The notes below the pieces were generated by a model, which saw nothing but the letters and a program-made list of their open reading frames with translations, made no database searches and was not told the DNA's origin. This document shows, piece after piece, positions 11,011 to 22,899 of a DNA stretch of 64,000 nt. The stretch comes from Ariolimax columbianus. Its lineage: Eukaryota > Mollusca > Gastropoda > Stylommatophora > Arionidae. The stretch lies in the NCBI GenBank assembly GCA_036924085.1, contig JAVGWX010000005.1:80063547-80127546 (forward strand), given 5' to 3'. Made by a program: the position numbers and the translations under genes. The first letter of the stretch is position 1, and each line of letters opens with the position of its first letter.

Positions 11011-11055
11011 CTTGATGTAAGAAGAGCCATTGTAACCAGCTACCAAAGAAACGAG
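11011..11055 (+). repeat. Dispersed repeat R5, copy 1
   Basis: TTCTTGATGTAAGAAGAGCC, then ATTGTAACCAGCTACCAAAG, closely resembles 12820-12866 in the same orientation. Too short to classify; possibly the edge of a SINE or DNA transposon. Confidence 0.5.
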
Positions 11056-11554
11056 GTAAAAAATTAGGAAAACTGTACTGAATGGAAATGAGAAAGGGCA
11101 AATTGATCAGAGGAAGATAGCGCTATTAACGAGAGGACAACTTGGGAGACATGAACAAGTCTGTCAGATAACACTATCAGTACACGTGATAGAGAGCGTT
11201 AAAGATTCATTACATACGACCTTCGATGTGGAGATGTCAACTGGTCTGATCTGATAAAAACATTCCAAAATAAATACAGGCATTCACTCACTTCAACCTA
11301 CTGGCAATTTCAGTGTTAAAACTATTTTACAAATAATTTATGGGTTAACATAAAATAAGAAGGCAGAGACACTGAGACTACCAACAATACATTAATTGCA
11401 GGAATACTTATATTTATGAAGGATAAAATCACTGTTAATGTCGGCAGAATACAAAGATTCAAAAGCCATTGAGTACGATGGTAAGTCAGTAAGTAGGTCA
11501 CAAACTAATAAAGGATAGCTGAAAAATGTAGTCAATAGTCGCAGCAACATCCAC

Positions 11555-12045
11555 CCTTGTGATTGATTTTTCTTCTTCTTCTTTCCGTGCCCAAACATCA
11601 TGTCACACGGCATCCATCCAGTATTCAGCAACTTGAACTGCCTTGTCGTTCGCCTCCAACATGTCATTCATGTCACAGGCTTCAGGGATGTTGGGGCAGG
11701 ACATCAGCTGATCTAGGTCCTGAACTGCGCCGCATTCACATGTGTCGACATCTGAGTATCCCCATTTCTTCAAGTTCAATCTGCATCTTGACACACCAGT
11801 TCGAAGTCTGTTCATTGCCTTCCATACAGTATAGGGCAGGCGGTGTCCAGGCGCAGCCTCTTCATTGAGCTCTTACCATGGATCCTGCATTGTTTCGCGC
11901 CACCTCTCGATGCGTCGACCTTCCGTGCTTGTCTGGATGGTCTCTGTCGATTTTAAGAAACTGTGTTATGATTTAAGTCTTGTGGCTAGTTCCTGATAGC
12001 CAAACATCGGGTGTCTAGGCTCGTTTTTCCGTTTCCTTCGTTGTA
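11555..12045 (-). mobile_element. LINE 3' fragment, family J
   Basis: Frame 11815-11603 carries MNRLRTGVSRCRLNLKKWGY, CECGAVQDLDQLMSCPN and VQVAEYWMDAV, the C-terminal CxCG...C motif region of the same family as 16300-17260. The conserved His of the motif is Gln in this copy. Upstream frames to about 12045 add RLKS-HSFLKSTETI-like sequence with a stop. The 3' end GACATGATGTTTGGGCACGG is followed by (AAG)n, where the 17.2 kb copy has (TAAG)n. Confidence 0.85.
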
Positions 12046-12169
12046 ATTGATGTAGGAATCAGACGATATGTGTTGCAAATACTTGCGCGGCGAGATACCA
12101 AATCGTATCCGTGCTCACAGAGTGTGCAATCGAAAACCAGCGTGTTGTTGTACGTTTTGTTGAGGTTAT

Positions 12170-12320
12170 TCAGAAGGAAATGCTTCCTGTTTGCGATGAG
12201 AAATGTTTGTTGGGTAAAGAAGTGTATTACTGAGCCGATACATTTTCTCAAGGCCGATCAAAAGTTGCTGATGACACCCAACCTGGTCGTCCTGTTTAAA
12301 TTGTAACAGAAGCATCTGTG
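12170..12320 (-). repeat. Dispersed repeat R3, copy 1
   Basis: Reverse complement of this stretch aligns well with 17383-17530: shared blocks CAGGACGACCAGGT, AAAATGTATCG and CGCAAACAGGAA. In one case it lies upstream of a family J LINE fragment, in the other right after its tail, so it is not simply part of that LINE. Nature unknown. Confidence 0.65.
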
Positions 12321-12819
12321 AGGCGGGTAGTGGAGAATGTTCGAGTTGATAGCTGAGTGACGTGTGTTTGCTTGGTTTAGCCTACAGCATAATGATGGGA
12401 TGTAGCTGAGACATAAGACCAACAAAAGACTTCTAAGCTGCAGGCTTTCGTGTCAGGCTTTCGTGTACTTATAACCGATGGTATAAGTGTGTACATGTTA
12501 GTGGAAATTATGTTGAGAAATATGAGAGAATGTGAGCGCAATAACGAATGGGTTTCAACTTTGCATCTCACAACGTTTAACGATTTTAAACATTAAAAAC
12601 GTTTAGATTCAGATATTCAAAGCATTGCAAAATGATGACGCGCAGAGATTTCAAAGATTCAATAATTATTACATCGTCGGTGGTCCTGAAAATATACTAT
12701 GCCACAGCGGTCGGGCCAATGACGCGAGGATAGCGTAATCCTCATAGGGGTGCGTATATTGAGGTGTCTCGAATTGCACTAAAGCCTAAAAGATCTCAGC
12801 CCACTTGTTCAAGTATGCC

Positions 12820-12866
12820 TTCTAATGTAAGAGAAGTCACTGTAACCAGATGCCAGAGAAACGTCG
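12820..12866 (+). repeat. Dispersed repeat R5, copy 2
   Basis: TTCTAATGTAAGAGAAGTCA, then CTGTAACCAGATGCCAGAGA; second copy of the 11011 repeat. An AC/AAC-rich run (12900-13010) follows. Confidence 0.5.
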
Positions 12867-13271
12867 TCAAGAGTTAGGTCCACTCAGTCCTAGTAGCTTC
12901 CACACCCACACTCCCAACATGAACAACAACCACACACACAACAAACACATCCATAACAACAACATCCCCACCTATACCTATAACAACAACCATATCCACA
13001 ATAACAAGGACCCAAATGCAGGGTTTGGGCAATGTTTCAATAACTGGCGAGTACAGGAATTAAGAATAGTGATACGTGAACAGGGAATCAGAAAAAGTTG
13101 TCAGCATATTCTGTTTCCTGCTACAGATCATGGGGATCTCATATTGGGAGGGATGGTTCGGTGTGTAATAGAGACGGGTAGAGGACCATAACCACAATGA
13201 GAGTAATTGGTAAAGGCTGCAAGCTTACTCCTTTAGGGTAAAACTTTGCGTATGTGGCAGAGAGTAACGGT

Positions 13272-13312
13272 GCACCACTGCCACGCCGAGAGCATGTCGT
13301 AAAAAGGTAATT
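13272..13312 (+). repeat. Dispersed repeat R4, copy 1
   Basis: GCACCACTGCCACGCCGAGA followed by GCATGTCGTAAAAAGG matches 39743-39786; the core GAGCATGTCGTAAGA also occurs at about 21245. A recurring motif of unknown nature. Confidence 0.5.
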
Positions 13313-13384
13313 AATGGGGTCGTCTAACTACTCTAGTGTAGAAGGATGTGTGTGACAGATGCGAGTAGCAGCCCACGCCACACT

Positions 13385-13545
13385 GAGACTTCAGTTCAGT
13401 TCAGTTCAACCGCCATCGCTTGATGGAAGTTCGGCTACAATGGATCTACAACGTCGTATGCCTCTAGCCTTGATGGTACAATCAGACCTTTCCCAGTCCA
13501 CGTTTCAATGTCATTCTCCCACGTATACTGATCTATACTATCTGA
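13385..13545 (-). mobile_element. LINE 3' end, family D
   Basis: Minus-strand reading WENDIETWTGKGL is the typical penultimate LINE block, followed by a (TGAAC)n tail (GTTCAGTTCAGTTCA on plus at 13390-13408). The copies at 53375-53530 and 63170-63290 share this layout. Confidence 0.65.
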
Positions 13546-13559
13546 AATATGTGCCCTTC

Positions 13560-14030
13560 ACCTTACCTTCCAGTATTGTTTCCAACAATGTGTTATGTAT
13601 TTATGTGAAACCAAAATGCCAGTGTATCGAAACTGTTTGATTCTAATTCCGTTCATCAATTTCCATTGCAACTCAAATTTCTCTAAAAAATTATGTATGT
13701 TTGTTATTTTCTATCCACAAAATGCGTCTCATTATTCTACATGTAAATTGTCACATTTGGAACGAATCAGTTCCATTTTCCAATCGCTTGTTTTCACAGT
13801 GAAGAAATAGGCGTCTCCTCTAAGGTAGAAAACTCTTGTATTTGACAGAATCAAGAACAGGACCACTACCACACTCAAAAAATCTCGCTTAAGAGGACTG
13901 AAGGCGTGGTCTAATCCATGTAGAGTAGAATTAACTAGCACTCTAGGTTTTGTCAAACCTGCCCTTCACGGAGATCAAATACCTGCTGAGCGCAGAGTAG
14001 CCCTCAGAGACTGAAAGACCAATTCGGGAA
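13560..14030. other. Unassigned
   Basis: No feature that I can support between the two LINE ends. Confidence 0.4.
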
Positions 14031-14034
14031 ATAT

Positions 14035-14165
14035 GAGGCATTTTAAGGAAGTAGTGGAGGCAGGGACAATTAATGCATTTAAGAATAAATTAGATGCGTA
14101 TAGCTTTTAGAGAGAGGAAATGTAAAAGAAACTGGTTGTTTACAGACTCTGCAGAAGAAGAAGAC
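14035..14165 (+). mobile_element. CR1-like LINE 3' terminal fragment
   Basis: Plus-strand EVVEAGTINAFKNKLDAYSF, then VVYRLCR, is the end of a CR1-type RT C-terminus and matches TINTFKNRLGAHSF and AVYRLCRF of the larger minus-strand copy at 23825-24690. Only the last 40 or so codons remain. Confidence 0.7.
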
Positions 14166-14559
14166 ACTGCAGAGTCATCTAAACTAGTACAAAAACATTA
14201 AGTTATTAACAAAATGCGATTAAATCGTTTTCCCAGAAATAAAAAGAAAAAAGAGAGGACTAAATACTTCTTTCGTTGTCTCTTTTTATTTCAACTTCGT
14301 GATGAACTAGTACAAAATATTCGCAATATCTTTTTACCTGACCTGGCTGAGTTTATCCACTTTGTTAAGCTATCTTTGTAGATTGATATTTCCATATTGA
14401 TTATTCTGTATCAGTTTACTTGCATTGTTTGCTAAGAAAAACCGTACCTCTTATCGACTTGACTTTTTTATGTGACTACAGTCTGGTTTTATATTTGATC
14501 TTTTCTTTTTCCAATCGATTACATTGAACATTAGGATGCAACTGTAGTTCTTCTCTGCT

Positions 14560-15240
14560 TTCACCTGAATATATGGTTGTAATACTATTTTTAACCTGTT
14601 CCACGGGAATATAGAGTTTTACCATTTATTCTCCACGTGAACATAGGGTTGTAACATTTGTTCCTCCCCGATTTCACGTGAACATAGGCTGTAACTTTTG
14701 TTCTTCACCCCTTCTACGTGAACATAGGCTGTAATATTAGTTCTTTATCCATTCCACGTGAAAATCGAACATTAACATTAGTTCTCCACGTGAACATTGA
14801 GCTGTTACATTAGTTATCCACCAAATCCACTTTAACATATAAATGTAATTTTAGTTTTCCATCTTTTCAACGACAACATAGAATTATAGCGATAGCTCTT
14901 CACCAACCCAATCCACAGGTTCGTGGCTGTATAATGGTCAATCTCTACCGATTTCACACGTGCGTGGGTCTATAACTGTCATTCTCAAGCAATTCCACAC
15001 ATGCGTGTGTCTATAATGGTCATTCTCCAATGACTCCACACGTATGTGGGTCGTTAATGGTTATTCTACACCGACACCACCCTACGTGTCTCTATAATGG
15101 TTATTCTGCACCAACATCTCACCACGTGGCTCTATACTGGTTATTCTACACCAACATCTCACCACGTGGCTCAATACTGGTTATTCTACACCGACACCAC
15201 CCTACGGGGCTCTATAATGGTTATCCTACACTGACACCAC
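14560..15240. repeat. Diverged tandem repeats, about 43-50 bp units
   Basis: 14560-14900 repeats a CACGTGAACATAGGCTGTAA theme; 14920-15240 shifts to GGCTCTATAATGGTTATTCT with ACACCGACACCAC. The element GAACATAG-CTGTA is also the core of the 41-bp array at 15563, so the whole 14.5-16.25 kb field probably derives from one ancestral tandem array. Confidence 0.7.
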
Positions 15241-15562
15241 ACTGCAATGCCGTATTCCAAAACTGGTCTCACTCTGCCTGTGTATAATTTTTTTAGTGTG
15301 TTTCCGTCAGCACCCCATGTATTACCAGCAAGTTTCTTCATAATGGACATGCGTAGCCTACCCTCAGTTGGGTCTTTAAAATTTGCGTTTTCCAGATCAG
15401 ACTACGGTCTAAGGAAACTTCTACGAAGGTTGGAGCCTCATCTAGCCGTATTTCTTTTCCATTTAGTTGGAGTTTTACTTGCTGCCGTATGTTTGACAGG
15501 AAGAAAATAGTATGTGTCGTTTTTTGCTCATTTATTTTTAGTAACCATCTTTCGAGATGCAT
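15240..15562 (-). mobile_element. LINE RT fragment embedded in tandem arrays
   Basis: Frame 15562-15338 reads HLERWLLKINEQKTTHTIFF, QLNGKEI and VSLDRSLIWKTQI, the segment after the FADD motif in the RNase H-type LINE at 28870. Further frames give the GNTWGAD and PVLEYGIAV landmarks. Both ends stop flush against tandem arrays that share a core motif, suggesting insertion into, or capture by, an array. Confidence 0.78.
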
Positions 15563-16255
15563 CTGGCACTCTCCACCGATCCTATAGGAACATAGAGCTG
15601 TATCTGGCCCTCTCCACCGATCCTATAGGAACATAGAGCTGTATCTGGCACTCTCCACCGATCCTATAGGAACATAGAGCTGTATCTGGCACTCTCCACC
15701 GATCCTATAGGAACATAGAGCTGTATCTGGCACTCTCCACCGATCCTATAGGAACATAGAGCTGTATCTGACACTCTACCCCGATCCTATAGGAACATAG
15801 AGCTGTATCTGGCACTCTCCACCGATCCTATAGGAACATAGAGCTGTATCTGGCACTCTCCACCGATCCTATAGGAACATAGAGCTGTATCTGGCACTCT
15901 CCACCGATCATATAGGAACATAGAGCTGTATCTGGCACTCTCCACCGATCCTATAGGAACATAGAGCTGTATCTGTCACTCTCCACCGATCCTATAGGAA
16001 CATAGAGCTGTATCTGGCACTCTCAACCGATACTATGGGAATATAGAGCTGTATCGCTCACTCTCCACCGATCCTATAAGAATATAGAGTTGTATCTGTC
16101 ATTCTGCACCGATCCTATAGGAATATAGAGCTGCATCTGGCACTCTCCATCGATACTGTAGGAATATAGAGCTGTATCGCTCAATCTCCACCGATCCTAT
16201 ATGAATATAGAGCTGTATCTGGTACTCTCCACCGATTATATAGAGCCGTAGAGCA
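15563..16255. repeat. 41-bp minisatellite, about 17 copies
   Basis: Unit TCTGGCACTCTCCACCGATC with CTATAGGAACATAGAGCTGTA. Spacing is exactly 41 bp in the centre; the last 5 units (from about 16020) are diverged. High central identity suggests recent homogenisation. Confidence 0.95.
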
Positions 16256-16299
16256 TGTCGTTACTCGGTGGTCAAGAGGACGCCAAACGTGGAGGCTTC

Positions 16300-17260
16300 T
16301 TTCGTGTCCCCCAGAGTATTATTGGGAAAACCACCTAAAACCCAACCCTAGCAGAACTCAGGTATTGCCCCTATCATCTAAAGAACAGAGAGGCGAACAG
16401 AGAACTACGGATCAGATGGCAAGGACAGGATCTTGAACACTGCCCGGCTCCCAAATACCTGGGCGTAAAGTTTGATCGCACATTATCCTATATGACACAC
16501 TGTCAGGAGACAAAGCGTAAGGTACATGCGAGAAACAACATTATCCGAAAATTGACTGGCACAACATGGGGTGCTCAGCCACCAGTCTTACGCACATCAG
16601 CGATTGTCCTATGCCTTTCCGCAGCGGAATATGCAGCCAAAGTCTGGAAAAACTCCGCACATGCAAAACAAGTTGATACAGCAGTCAACGAGATGGGCAA
16701 GATAGTGTCGGGGTGCTTTAAACCCACCCCCACAAAAAAAATATATTCCTTAATTGGCATTGCACCACCTGATATAAGAAGAGGTGTAGCTGTGGAAATC
16801 GAACGAGGGAAACAGGAAAACGACCCCAGACACCAGATGTTTTGCCATCAGGAACAAGCCACAAGACTTAAATCAAGACACAGTTTCTTAAAATCGACAG
16901 AGACCATTCCAGACAAGCCTGGAAGGTCGACGCATCGAGAGGTGGCGCGAAACAATGCATGATCCATGGATAGAGCTTAAGGAAGAGGCTGCGCCTGGAC
17001 ACCACCTGCCCTACGCTGTGTGGAAGGCAATGAACAGACTTCGAACTGGTGTCTCAAGATGCAGAGCGAACTTGAAGAAATGGGGATACTCAGATGTCGA
17101 CACATATGAATGCGGCGCAGTTCAGGACCAAGATCATCTGATGACCTGTCCCAACCTCCCTGAAACCTGTGACATGAACGTCATGATGGAGGCGAACGAC
17201 AAGGCAGTTCAAGTTGCTGAATACTGGACGGATGCTGTGTGACATGGTGTTTGGACACGG
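16300..17260 (+). mobile_element. LINE 3' part, family J, about 1 kb
   Basis: Starts at the edge of the 41-bp array with LKPNPSRTQV-like sequence, then APKYLGVKFDRTLSYMTHCQ (other frame) and the 16492-16962 frame: ARNNIIRKLTGTTWGAQPPV, LRTSAIVLCLSAAEYAAKVW, KPTPTKKIYSLIGIAPPDIR, ATRLKSRHSFLKSTET. A frame change near 16950 leads to 16955-17242: MNRLRTGVSRCRANLKKWGY, then the zinc-like motif ECGAVQDQDHLMTC and VQVAEYWTDAV before the stop. The RT palm and endonuclease are missing. The 3' tail is (TAAG)n. Related copies: 11555-12045 and 56060-57160. Confidence 0.88.
16955..17242 (+). pseudogene. LINE family J C-terminal zinc-motif domain
   Basis: 95 residues, second frame of the family J copy. 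A cysteine/histidine cluster near residues 50-68 (YECG...DHLMTC) replaces the first Cys of the usual CxCG with Tyr, while the other two J copies lack the His or the spacing. Such clusters near the C-terminus of I/Jockey-type LINE proteins are presumed nucleic-acid binding. It is a continuation of the 16492-16962 frame rather than an independent gene. Confidence 0.75.
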
Positions 17261-17261
17261 A

Positions 17262-17306
17262 TAGTAAGTAAGTAAGTAAGTAAGTAAGGCAGTCAGTCAG
17301 TCAGTC

Positions 17307-17382
<76 letters not shown>
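17262..17382. repeat. (TAAG)n microsatellite, LINE 3' tail
   Basis: About 30 tetranucleotides, interrupted by four CAGT/CAGTC units at 17288-17306. It directly follows the family J 3' end and likely grew from its tail. Confidence 0.95.
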
Positions 17383-17530
17383 CAGCACAGATGCGTCTGT
17401 TGCAACTAACAGGACGACCAGGTCGGGCTTCAACACCTGTTTTTGAGCGTCATTAACAAAATGTATCGACCCTGGTATGCTCCTTTTGTATGTGATAATC
17501 ATTCTCACCGCAAACAGGAAACATTTATTT
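17383..17530 (+). repeat. Dispersed repeat R3, copy 2
   Basis: Starts right after the (TAAG)n tail: ACAGATGCGTCTGTTGCAAC, then CAGGACGACCAGGTCGG, AAAATGTATCG and CGCAAACAGGAA. Inverted relative to 12170-12320. Confidence 0.65.
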
Positions 17531-17539
17531 ATGAATATC

Positions 17540-20500
17540 CTGGACAAAAGTCCTTTCCCAACCTCCCCCCCCCCTCAGCCCCCCCCCCCCCAACCGATCC
17601 CACTATTACCAAAAGTAATTCAAACAAACAAATAATGTACAACTGATAGTCTTCAGAAAGGGAGGGCAGGGGGTGTATCACCGTACAAGGAGCACAGAAA
17701 CCTCAACATGGCATATTGTGCTAATCAATAAAAGATACGAAGTTTCCGTTTTTACTCCTTGCATATACCCTTTCAAAAAGGACTTTATGTTCTACTGAAA
17801 AGTTGCATTATTTCTCTTTGATGTCTCAGTGTCTGACTGGCTGAGCAAAGTTTCTTGGATAGTGTTAAAGATTAATGTAATCAATACGCATGGTATAGTA
17901 TAGACCTTGAACTGTAGATGCCATTACACACATCGAAGATTTTATCTACACCTAATTCCGATTGGGCTATGTCATTCCTATATTTATTATTGATATACCT
18001 GCTACTTTCCATTTGTTCATATCTGATTTTGCTTTCTCTACTTGTGATCTGAGAATGCTAGAGCTGTCATATCTTATATTGCGTTTTCTACTTGTCATCT
18101 ATGAATGCCGGAGCTGTCATTATTCAATTTTGATGACGTGTATCCTATGTTGTTGTCGGAAAGCTCATTGATATATTCTTCCTATCTGTTTAACATTTCT
18201 TTCTCATCATGAAAAATGTCTTTTTCTTGTTTTTAGTGTATCCGTAGCTCTCATTCTGTGCTTCTTTCCTATATCTTCTAATAACTTGCATTTTGATTAT
18301 GTCAACTTGTCGTGTGCACGTGGTACATTGGTATTTATCAGTTTAGACCATCGTATATTAGTAAATAAGTAAGTTGCCCATCGAAAGCGAAGATGGGGAT
18401 ATCATCAGACTGTCCTCGTCCTGAAGATGTAAGTTGCGCTGAATTTGGATTATAGTGAGAAAGAAGCTGCGCTGGACATCAATCGTCCTAAGTTACCGGG
18501 AACCAGTGGCAAGACACAATCAAGACGACTGGAAGTAGCTCAAGATGCAGACATTCGTACAATTCGTGAGACCAGGGGTTGCTTGAAAGTTGTGGGAGTC
18601 GATCGTCCACAGTTTCCTTGACGATTTGAGAGGCGAATGTTGTACCTCTCGACAGCAGCAGCCCCCACGCGTAGACTAGAAGACGCTGCTACTGACTAGC
18701 GCCCACATCTGCAGGTCAAGGTGAAGGACAATTTTACCCATGACTGAGGGGAGGTTCTGGTCGTGGCATGCAATGAAAATGGACGCAATTTTTAAGTAGG
18801 ACGTACATACCAACCAAGAACGGTGCGCAATCTGTAGTGACGTCCTATCTAACAACATGTATTCTATAACACATGATGAACAGATCATGTTTTCTCCTAA
18901 TTCCGAGGAAATTTACACACACACAGGCTTCCTGTGAATAGCGTAGGGCGTGCTAGAAAATGATCGCCACACAACACTGCGCTTCATACATTAATTGGAA
19001 CAACAAACCACACGAAAATCGCAGACCATGAGAGCAGGTGTTGCTTGGTCGCCATCTTGCCGGAACTATCAGATCTATTTTTGACTTCAACAAGATGTTT
19101 CTGTTTAACGCCTGATTACAGTGTAATGCTGATACATCTATTTTCGTATCGCTTGGTCGATCTATATTTTTCAGTCTGATAGTTATTTTAATGACTGAAG
19201 CACTATGATCAGGATTTATTTCACCTTGTGCCATTTCATTGCTTACTGCAGTATCTGCCTGCACTTAAATTCTTACTTTAGATCAATGTTTCTTTTTATA
19301 CCATTTAAGTTTGTCCCGCCCCAATTAATGATATTGATTTACTGATCTTACACAGGGGCGACTTTCACACGCGCCTTCAGGGTGAGGCCTTTCCATTGCA
19401 CTTCGGTTGGGCTAGCTTCTGAGGGCGCCCAAACTTAGCATAGGTACATACAGACGCACACATACATCCCAGCACTGGTTTATGCGTCCTGATATCGCCC
19501 AATGGTCTACGGTCTGGGGTAAAATAGGCGCGCCTCCGCCAGTAGAAGCTAGTGAGGTAAACATCTAAGCAACAACAACAACACAGGGGTGACATTCTAA
19601 GCTCGATCCATGACCATCTCTTCAGTACTTGTGCTCCAGTGGATGTACTGACAATTGACAGATTGCAGCATTTAGAAATCAAATTTGGGTGGAGTAGAAA
19701 GGAGTACCTGAGAGGACATAGCAAGCATAAGAACTATTAGCAGGTAAAGAAAATGAAGACAATTCGGTGCCTTGAGGCTATCCTGGAGTGCAGTGGTGTC
19801 GGTTCTTAGAATACCAAAACAGAATGAAGCTGGTTTAATGGGAAACTGCACATTAAATGTGTCTTGACTTTCAGCCAAGACAAATAACGCTGATGGCGAT
19901 ATCGTCTGGTTTAATATGGACTGAAGAGGGTATGTTTGCCAAAACATGAAGACGTTTAATTAGCAAAATGTTTGATTAAGAGAACCTCCAACTGATCAAA
20001 TTACCTCCTGTTGTGCGAGTCTACAAGAGAGTGCGTTGGCAGTTTAACGATCACCTGCTGGATTTATTCATCACCATCATGTGTGCATCGTGGCGATATC
20101 CAAATATCCACGACCGCCTTTCTTTTCAGCAAATCGCTTCGTAATGTTCTCTGTGTTCCAACCCAGCTTGTTCTTCCAAACTAAATCGTATTTCTCTGCC
20201 ACGGTCGGTCTCTCTTGTCCGTTATGATCCTGTTTTTCAGCTACCCTCCCCACCCCCTCCTTTTGTCCTCTCATTCTGATCAGTTGTTCAATTGATTTCC
20301 CAGTCTTCCAATTATTAGAAGTTCTCATTGATTTTCTCATATTATTGTCCAGGATTGTAACTATTCTTGTTGTTGTTTAATGCCCACAATGAGAGCATGT
20401 TTACTCTTTTGTGCGTCCTGGAAAGGACATTACGTGTCTGGTTGTAGTAGCTTTCCTCACATCCCGAGCCTGCTGATGAAGGTGGACCGTGGTCCTCCAG

Positions 20501-21240
20501 GCAGTTGAGCTATGCTTGGCTTCATCTGCGTGGCGCTCACTACTATGGATATCACATGGATTACATCTCGTCAGCCAGTCTGCCTCGAAAACAGCCTTTT
20601 TCCAGAGAACGCTACATGGAAGAGAGATTGTGGTCCTGGTCAGTGTATTGTGCGACGTCCTGGTCAGCATATTGAGTCTGAATGGTCAAGCGTATCAGTT
20701 TCCCAGCATTGTAACTAAGACGTACACATCTTCAAAATGTTGTACTACAGTGATCTAAATGCAACTAATGCAAGTACACTCAGTCAATCCCACACATCAG
20801 TTCTGATAGTAGATGTACTTATCAAATTAGCAGACTAGCCCATAAAATCAGTTTTTCAGAGTATGTAGGGAACCTTGTACAACAAAATACTATCAATGGA
20901 ATTAATGAACCAGTACTGATATACCTGCCGTATGAGTTGGGGAAAGTAAAAACAGCAAGGAACGGAATGTGACACCTCACTTCACATCGGCTGCAGCTTA
21001 GTACATGAACAGTTATCTTTATAGCTGATGACAATTGTGGCCATGGAATTTAGCTTTACCTTACTGACATACAGCAGCAAGACAATCAGCAGACAAGAAC
21101 AGGAATCATTGGAGGCATGCGGTTTGACAGAAGAATGTTGAATATTCCGTGGACTGCAAAGAACGTTTATAATGTGGTTCTTAAGGAGGCACAGGCACAA
21201 AGACAGCGTGTATAAAAACCCAGGACAACTCAATCATCCT
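17540..21240. other. Long unassigned region
   Basis: A C-rich run (17562-17592) opens the region. Otherwise I see no array, no transposon domain and no ORF longer than about 115 codons; the ORFs present (18953-19264, 19377-19724, 20077-20340, 20401-20670) resemble nothing I know. A tetranucleotide remnant AAGTAAGTTGCCCATCG lies at 18365. A GTCCTGGTCAG duplication occurs at about 20632-20675. A host exon cannot be excluded. Confidence 0.4.
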
Positions 21241-21340
21241 TTTTCGAGCATGTCGTAAGAAGAGACGAGTTGGAACTCATGGTGACAACGAGCTGAATCG
21301 CAGGGAAGAGAGACAGAGGGAGGTAAAAGCTAAATATACT

Positions 21341-22145
21341 GAACAACTTGAAGTAATGGCACGGAAGGTGGTCAAAGGAGGAACAACTTGAAGTAATGGC
21401 ATGGAAAGTGGTCAACAGAGGAACAACTTGATGTAATGGCATGGAAGGTGGTCAACAGAGGAACAACTTGAAGTAGGGGCATTCAAGATGATCCATAGAG
21501 GAACAACTTGACGTAAGGGCATGGAAGGTGGTCAACAGAGGAACAACTTGAAGTAATGGCATGGAAGGTGGTCAACAGAGGAACAACTTGAAGTAAGGGC
21601 ATTCAAGGTGATCCATAGAGGAACAACTTGAAGTAATGGCATGACAGGTGGTCAACAGAGGAACAACTTGAAGTAATGGCATGGCAGGTGGTCAACAGAG
21701 GAACAACTTGAAGTAATGGCATGGAAGGTAGTCAACAGAGGAACAACCTGAAGTAATGGCATAGAAGGTGGTCAACAGAGGAACAACCTGAAGTAATGGC
21801 ATGGAAGGTGGTCAACAGAGGAACAACTTGAAGTAAGGGCATTCAAGGTGATCCATAGAGGAACAACTTGAAGTAATGGCATGGCAGGTGGTCAACAGAG
21901 GAACAACTTGAAGTAATTACATGGAAGGTGGTCAACAGAGGAACAACTTGAAGTAAGGGCATTCAAGGTGATCCATAGAGGAACAACTTGAAGTAATGGC
22001 ATGGCAGGTGGTCAACAGAGGAACAACTTGAAGTAATTACATGGAAGGTGGTCAACAGAGGAACAACCTGAAGTAATGGCATGGAAGGTGGTCAACAGAG
22101 GAACAACTTGAAGTAATGGCATGGAAGGTGATCAAAAGAGGAACT
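21341..22145. repeat. 40-bp minisatellite, about 20 units, with 120-bp register
   Basis: Unit GAACAACTTGAAGTAATGGC with ATGGAAGGTGGTCAACAGAG. A distinct variant (AAGGGCATTCAAGGTGATCC) occurs at units starting 21461, 21581, 21821 and 21941, spaced 120, 240 and 120 bp: a three-unit higher-order pattern. Upstream sequence (21241-21340) starts with the R4 core GAGCATGTCGTAAGA. Confidence 0.95.
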
Positions 22146-22850
22146 GATAAACGACACAAGGGATAAGGGAAAGTGGAGGTTCATGATTGCGATCGCCAAC
22201 CTGCAGGGCACTTAATGATGAGATATCTGCATTTGGTTTCCTTTACTTGACGATAATCAGAAACGCTTACTCCTCCCAAATCTCAAGTCCTTCGCCGCAA
22301 GCTATTGGTCTATTTGTTTATTCATTGTTCAAATTTGTTCATGACAAGCATTTCATGCGACCAAAGGAAGACAGAACCCTAGCATACAAATGCAAAACAT
22401 TCGCCTGCATTTGGGTAATATATTATACTTAATGAATGCGAGTCCGTCCTTCTCACTTATATTGGCATCAGCTCGTATGTTTGTGTATTGCTTATTCATA
22501 GAAACTGAGTTAGCTGGTGTTATAAAATGTTGACGATCATTACACACACCTGCCCCCCCCCCCCCCCCCCCCTTCTGGTTATCGATGGGCCCATTTAACT
22601 TTCTTCGTTTGAAAACAAGATAAAAGAAAATGTTCGAGATTATTTCTGAGACAAGTAATTAGCGCTGAACTACAATCTAGGTCACTGGGAAATGGTCACT
22701 ATGGAAACAGTCTGTCTGCCTTTATATCAACATAATCACCTGGTTGGCTAAAGTCCGTGAGATCACCTAAACTATTTGTTCCTTCTATAGTCATGCCTGT
22801 TTCTCTTTTATTTGTTCGCCAAACCATCTCTTCCTAGCAAACACACACGC

Positions 22851-22899
<49 letters not shown>

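Noticed and set aside
12015..12251. Cys-rich minus ORF resembling a sushi-type fragment (CTLCEHGYDLVSRRASIC)
   Set aside because: Too short, overlaps dispersed repeat R3 and the end of a LINE fragment; likeness is weak.
12850..13191. 113-codon His/Asn-rich ORF
   Set aside because: Driven by an AC/AAC-rich low-complexity run; no splice or domain evidence.
21341..22145. Possible CRISPR-like array (regular repeats)
   Set aside because: Units are contiguous with no unique spacers, in eukaryotic-type DNA; a minisatellite.
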